60,000 bases of DNA from Nematostella vectensis (Eukaryota > Cnidaria > Anthozoa > Actiniaria > Edwardsiidae). Shown here one piece after another: positions 55,607 through 60,000 of this stretch (positions are counted from its first letter, which is position 1; each line of letters opens with the position of its first letter). Location: the NCBI RefSeq assembly GCF_932526225.1, contig NC_064044.1, positions 5,732,747 to 5,792,746 of the forward strand, read 5' to 3'. Below the pieces are notes generated by a model, which was not told where the DNA came from, searched no databases, and saw only the letters and a program-made list of their open reading frames with translations. The translations under genes and the position numbers were made by a program.

Positions 55607-56745
55607 GGCACCGGGGGTGTTATCGGGGGGGGGGGGGGATCACGCGACCTATCTGGTCGGCGAGCCGCACTCGGGAGATGCCGGTGTATACAGCATTCGT
55701 GATCCAGCCCTCTAAGCTGTGGTCTATGATAAACAAACGTCTTGGAGTCTGGATAGTCTTGCCCTACACCCGGTGGACTGTCCCCCAGCCCGCGTATTTC
55801 CACTCGAGGGGAAGCCCGTTAAGGACCGCGTCAAGAGGAACCTCGACTACCGTGCCTTTGTACGCGTCGACCTTCTCACCCCTTTTGCCTGGCACGGGCA
55901 CCGGCCGCCCTTGCTTGCGATAACGATGCGCAACACTGGGATCGGGGTCAAAGCGGATAGTTGCTGGCAATCGGGGGTAGTTTTTCCTGTGGTGCTCTAC
56001 CAATCGCTGCTGCACAAGGGCCCCCATCTTGTTGGTCGAGCACACCCACATATCGCTTGGGTGGGCCTGCTCTATCGCCGCGTCGAACGCCACCCCATCC
56101 CACTCCTCTCGAAACACCTCAAGCTGTTGGGAATCTGGCTGACACCAAATCCGGCCCTTTATGTCGTGGAGCCTGGAGGAGGGCGCGGCAGAGCCGCAGT
56201 CGCTTGTACTGTACTGCTTTCCGCAGTCTTCACACAGGCAGCGGTAGTCGGACTCGGACCAGCGGATGTTCCCTTGTGCCCACTCCTTGAGCATATAGTG
56301 AGGCCCCTCTTTATCTCCCCAGGGCGGGACCTGCCCATAGTCGCCACAACACACTACCTGACACGGTCGCGTGGCGAGATACCCTAGGATGGCGCGTAGC
56401 ACCTTAGTCTGTACCTTACAGCACTCGTCAATGATAATCACTTCTGCGAGACGGTCGAGTTTGTGCCCCAGCTCGGAAGGTCTCCACTCCTCTATCGGCT
56501 TCTCCGCTGGTATGCAGAGGTAGTGGTGGTAGGTTTGAGCCTTCACCGCGAGGCGCGGGTTGTTGCGATGGTCGTGGGCGAGGTCGTTCTCGGGAATGAG
56601 GAACCACAACGTTGCAGCCGCGGAACATGCTCACCGCCCACTCGGTCTTCCCCGATCCTCCCTGGCCGGCTAGATACATCCTTGCAGAGGTTGCGGCCAC
56701 TAGATCGCACGGCAGACTCGACGCAGTGCTTGGCTCCCTAGCCAA
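55607..56745 (-). pseudogene. SF1 helicase domain downstream of the polymerase, frame-broken
   Basis: Walker A, LAGQGGSGKTEWAV, is at about 56630-56675 in one frame. After a frame change near 56600, Walker B, VIIIDECCKV (56413-56442), and motif III, CGDYGQVPPW (about 56319-56350), follow in a 281-residue frame. A motif VI-like segment is readable in a third frame around 55680-55735. A C-x2-C pair and a third Cys (CLCEDCGKQY) form a possible zinc site at about 56200. The arrangement fits an SF1 (Pif1/RecD-like) helicase. At least two frame breaks prevent a single product. Confidence 0.65.
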
Positions 56746-58976
56746 GCACCCCGACCTCTTCGGACCCCAAGCCGCTCCGGGTCGACACTCGTACCCAGGC
56801 TTCTTGTGGCGCTACTCTCCATACCTCGGATTTCGCTCCACGAGCTTCACACCACTGGGCACCGCCTTTGCGTATATGGCATCTGTGCACACTCGGAGGA
56901 CGTCTTCGCGAGGGATCCGCCTCAACATGCGTCGCAACGCTATGTTTGTGTACGCCAAGACGAAGGCCCTGATATGGTACCATTGTGAGCGCCGGACACC
57001 GTCTTTGTATTGGATCAGATGAGCCCCGTCGGCATGCTCGAAGTTAAGTAAATGGTCGGTGCCAACAAGGAGGTTTGTCAGATACGCGGTTTCTTCACGG
57101 TCGCGGACTACGATCGAGGACTCGTCGCCATGGCAAGTGCACTTGCCTACGAAACGGACGGCGAGATCTCGACCCTCAGGGTACTGCGAGTCTTCGCCGC
57201 CGGGGCGGCACGCGATGGAGTGGGGGAACTTGATGGAGTCCTTTTTTCCGACGCTATACAACACCTCCCTCGCCGCGGCCATGACGAGGTCAACCGAGTC
57301 TAACAGGTCCTTGAGCTCTGGCGTGGTGATCCAGCCCTCGTTTTGTTCCAAGTGCTGCCCTACCCTCCCGGAAGTGTAGGGGTGGCAGGCCTCAGAGAAC
57401 CCCCACTCGGTTAGCTGAATGGCCCCGGTCAGTCAAAGAACCTCGCTCAATGGCCGTCCCACAACATCCGCGACACGATACACGTTCGTAGGGAAGCCGT
57501 ATTTCCGTACCAAATCAATGGCGTCCGAGGCGCCGCCGAAGACGCTGTCCTCGCATCCTAGGTACGCCGCACGCATGTCGATGTTGCGCATGAGGCTGCG
57601 CCCCTAAGTTTTTCTTGCTATTCCACACTTTGGACTCAACCTGCGCCGCTCGCCAGACGTCACTGTAATTAAGAGGCGTTGGCCTGATGTTCTCTCTTTG
57701 GGTCCACTTCTTGAAGCGATACCCCATTGCACCGCCCATCGAGTGCGTAGCTTCGGTGTACTCTTGGTAGGCTGGGTGGTCATCAGGGAGCCATTGAGGA
57801 TCATATCCAGTCTCGTCTGTAAACGCCCTGTCGATAGGCCATCCGTCTTGTCCCGATCGGTACAGTTTGCCTTCGTGCGTGACTATAACACGCCCACACA
57901 GCCAGATCCTCGTGCTTCTGGGGATCGCCCTGTTTATAAAGCGAATGAGCACCTCTCGCACTTTTGCCTCGTGCGTTTTTGTGGCGGCACTGGTAGCGCG
58001 AGGCGCTGCCTTCTCCTGACATAACGAACGAAGCTCCCCCCTCAGCCTCGAAGTCTAGGCCGTGGACGCTCGCGATCGCAGGTGGTTCAGTCGGAAGCTC
58101 CGCCCAGGCGTGGTTATTGTGGCAAGGGATGCGGATTTGTGTGTACCCCTTCTCGTACTTCCCCGAATCCCACATAACGTTGCCCAGGGCGTCCACGGCT
58201 ACCAGCTTTATCTCGAGCTTCTTTACCATCTCAAAGAGGTCTTCTTTGGTGCATCCCGTAGTGGCCAGCTTCTTGTCAAATCGCTCAAAGATCTTGCCTC
58301 GTGTCTTGGTCAGACCAAGGGAGCGCGAGGTGCCGCGGTTCCTCAAGAAGTCGGCAACATAGCTCACAACACAGTTAGCAAAGGCGTCACTCCCCTCTCG
58401 CTCAAACATTGGCCCAGGCTCCCCATTTTGCTCAGGTAAAGGGCGAAGCTCGTATCTCACGTAGACGAGGTACTCTCGTCCTTTCTCCCAAATACCCGCA
58501 TCGATGCCTTCCATGGCGCCGACTGCGATTTGGTCCCCTCTTTTGACTAACGACTTACCAATCCTGTGCTCCGAGCGCCCTTCCTCCTCCGTGATTGGCG
58601 CCAATGGCTCTGCGGGGGCCTTACCAACGACCGTGAAGAGTCCGTTACGCCGGTCGGGGTCTACCATCTCGAGTACCAGCGGCAGCACTGCGCCTGCCCT
58701 CAGAGACTCCCGCTCGTGCGAGGCCCACCACACCGAGCCGCATAACCGCATAACCGGCTTTAAAGCAATGACACCTGTTCCACCAAGATCTCGTATCTCC
58801 TGGTAAACACCGGCGCTTATGTCTTGGCCCCGAAGAGTGGCATCCACGCTTGGGAACCGAAGATGGGCGCCGCCGACGAAGAGAGAATAGTACTCCTCGG
58901 GGTCTAAGCTGTCTTCGTCGGCGGGCGCCTCTTTGTCAGGCATGCTATCGAGAATCTCCTCTATGTAAGCGTCCAT
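56746..58976 (-). pseudogene. Divergent family B-like DNA polymerase, frame-broken
   Basis: The N-terminal frame (58976-58010) starts MDAYIEEILDSMPDKEAPAD and includes GSDAFANCVVSYVADFLRNR. The next frame (57961-57604) is the pre-palm region. Motif A, NIDMRAAYLG, lies at about 57557-57586. A TGA lies near 57433. The last frame (57351-56812) has a motif B-like helix, IRAFVLAYTNIALRR, and motif C, RVCTDAIYA (about 56869-56895), where family B normally has DTD. The order A-B-C and the position next to integrase and capsid genes support a replicative polymerase, but Asp-Thr-Asp has become Cys-Thr-Asp, and frame breaks near 58010, 57605 and 57433 are present. The helicase follows on the same strand. 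Confidence 0.6.
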
Positions 58977-59160
58977 GTTTGGGTATACCCTGTGCCACCC
59001 AGTTTCCGACTGCCCGTATCACAACCGGTGGGACGAGTGTTCGGGTATGACCTGTGCCACCCAGTCTCTAATTGCCCGTACCACGGCCGGCGAAACGAGC
59101 GTTTGGGTATGCCTTGTGCCACCCAGTATCAATTGCCCGTACCGCGGGCTGCGATGTCAG
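58977..59160. repeat. Three 62-bp tandem repeats upstream of the polymerase gene
   Basis: Units start at 58977, 59039 and 59101 and share GGGTATGCCTTGTGCCACCC-like and ATTGCCCGTACC-like blocks, with some divergence. They fill the gap between the polymerase start codon and the Cys-rich gene upstream, so they may be promoter or origin-type iterons. Confidence 0.6.
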
Positions 59161-59440
59161 ACAGGACGAGTGCGAACCATTTCCGAGCGCGCCTCTCGAC
59201 ACCACGCATCCTCTGCCCTTCACGATTCGCTCCGCAGGGGCGGCACAACCGCGTCTCCGACCGAGTCCCTATGCCGCAGATCCTGCACGGCACGGGGAGG
59301 GGGATGCCCTTACGGAGCCTTTGGAGGTGCACCTTGCAGTAGGTTTCCATGCACCTCCGGCCGCACGTATTTGCGTGGCCGACCTTTAGCCACCCGCAAT
59401 AATCCTTTCCGCACCACAGGACAGACGGATGTCTAATTGC
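59129..59440 (-). CDS. Cys-rich zinc-binding Polinton protein
   Basis: Reading from about 59435 to the stop at 59129, the frame holds VLWCGKDYCGWLKVG, then NTCGRRCMETYCKVHLQ, then PCRICGIGTRSETRLCRPCG. These are three Cys pairs or clusters typical of treble-clef or zinc-ribbon folds. A basic helix ends it (RMRGVERRARKWFALVL). No upstream ATG is seen before the terminal repeat; the first in-frame Met is METYC at 59350, which would lose the first cluster, so the start is uncertain. It may be a DNA-binding regulator. Confidence 0.55.
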   Translation of the reverse strand, partial: AIRHPSVLWCGKDYCGWLKVGHANTCGRRCMETYCKVHLQRLRKGIPLPVPCRICGIGTRSETRLCRPCGANREGQRMRGVERRARKWFALVLSDIAARGTGN

Positions 59441-59456
59441 AAGTCCTTGGGGGTTC

Positions 59457-59836
59457 GCGCTTCGGTGTCACCGAAAGTCCCCAGGCGCCCGGCCTACATG
59501 CACAATTGCCCCAATTATTGATGTACGTGGGACGCGCCCGGCCTACATGCACAATTGCCCCAATTATTGATGTACGTGGGACGCGCCCGGCCTACATGCA
59601 CAATTGCCCCAATTATTGATGTACGTGGGACGCTCCCGGCCTACATGCACAATTGCCCCAATTATTGATGTACGTAAAACATTATATGCTTGATATATGG
59701 AAGCTGCATGAGACGGGGCTGGGGGGCTCGGAGGGGCGCGCCGCGCCTCCCAAGCCTAAGATGGGGTGGGGGGGGGGAGTCGGAGGGGGCCGCGGCGGCC
59801 CCCAGGGGGATTTCACTCAAACCACCCAGTCCCCTC
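59457..59836 (-). repeat. Polinton right terminal inverted repeat
   Basis: Reverse complement of the left repeat, ending CCACCCAGTCCCCTC at 59836. Four tandem 49-bp units begin at 59491, 59540, 59589 and 59638. The difference from the left repeat is mostly the two extra units. Confidence 0.85.
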
Positions 59837-59842
59837 TATTAT

Positions 59843-60000
59843 AAAACATATCTTTTTTGTTATGTCACAATTAAAATCAATTTACACAACCATGTATAAT
59901 ATACTTGCATCAAAGGCGTTTATTTGTCCATAAAGCTTGTTTATAATATATGTTGTTTTGTTTGCACAAGATATACACGCACCTTGCTGATTGAACTCTT
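59843..60000. other. Right flank of the Polinton; no gene seen
   Basis: AT-rich host sequence resumes immediately after the TATTAT duplication. Nothing recognisable is present to the window's end. Confidence 0.5.

Larger units (their letters stand above)
46348..59836. mobile_element. Polinton (Maverick), 13.5 kb, complete ends
   Basis: Long terminal inverted repeats and a 6-bp direct duplication, TATTAT (46342-46347 and 59837-59842), define exact ends; a 6-bp duplication is the Polinton hallmark. Inside are a capsid gene, penton-like gene, A32-type packaging ATPase, retrovirus-type integrase, DNA polymerase, helicase, nuclease-like domain and several small membrane proteins. GC content is clearly higher than in the flanks. 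No adenovirus-like cysteine protease was recognised. At 13.5 kb it is slightly shorter than typical 15-20 kb Polintons. Most long genes carry one or more frame breaks, so this copy is unlikely to be autonomous as sequenced. Confidence 0.88.

Noticed and set aside
56436-57300. Plus-strand frames opposite the polymerase and helicase
   Set aside because: The opposite strand has catalytic motifs in correct order; these frames have none.

Overview
The window reads as animal nuclear DNA, most likely from an anthozoan cnidarian (sea anemone or coral). The evidence is genes with introns using GT-AG splice sites, an AT-rich background full of short repeats and microsatellites, a clan-3-like cytochrome P450, a secreted PAN-EGF-discoidin gene built from phase-1 exons, and a mix of Polinton, BEL/Pao, Ty3/Gypsy and CR1-like elements. 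The lineage is inferred; nothing in the sequence proves it.

Host genes. A three-exon P450 (5328-12029, plus strand) gives an uninterrupted 481-residue product. A secreted multidomain gene lies on the minus strand. Its signal-peptide exon is near 25.2 kb, with a duplicate near 28.2 kb. A PAN/apple exon (22.55-22.81 kb), a Cys-rich exon (21.98-22.10 kb), 25 EGF exons (14.73-19.69 kb) and two exons of a C-terminal F5/8C (discoidin) domain ending at 13788 follow. Reading phases agree at all the junctions between different domain types. Fragments of sister copies (first exons at 2.9 and 3.5 kb, last-exon remnants at 13.5 and 31.3 kb) show that this gene belongs to a local tandem family. A roughly 3-kb unit carrying the first exon is repeated in tandem from 24 to 31 kb.

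Small mobile and RNA elements. A hammerhead ribozyme of the retrotransposon type lies at 4445-4501. A 394-bp inverted-repeat element with a 9-bp target duplication lies just upstream of the P450. A 1.03-kb TTAA-type element carrying a broken THAP domain lies in P450 intron 1. A 246-bp TTAA-type MITE at 23.5 kb sits where a related repeat copy at 1.14 kb has two TTAA sites 5 bp apart.

Retroelement block (31.6-46.3 kb). It holds a 5'-truncated LINE 3' end with a CTAT microsatellite, a decayed BEL/Pao element (33.0-37.6 kb), an SGNH-hydrolase-like pseudogene (40.2 kb), and a Ty3/Gypsy element on the minus strand (40.8-45.2 kb). The Gypsy element has cut through an exon of an unidentified host gene.

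Polinton (46348-59836). A 13.5-kb GC-rich element has long terminal inverted repeats and a 6-bp duplication, TATTAT. Its left arm carries capsid and small membrane-protein genes, a packaging ATPase and a retrovirus-type integrase. Its right arm, on the minus strand, encodes a divergent DNA polymerase followed by an SF1 helicase and an HNH-like nuclease, apparently as one co-linear unit, plus a Cys-rich zinc-binding protein. Many reading frames are broken, often at homopolymers, so the copy is either recently decayed or affected by sequencing error. This replication module is the least ordinary thing in the window.
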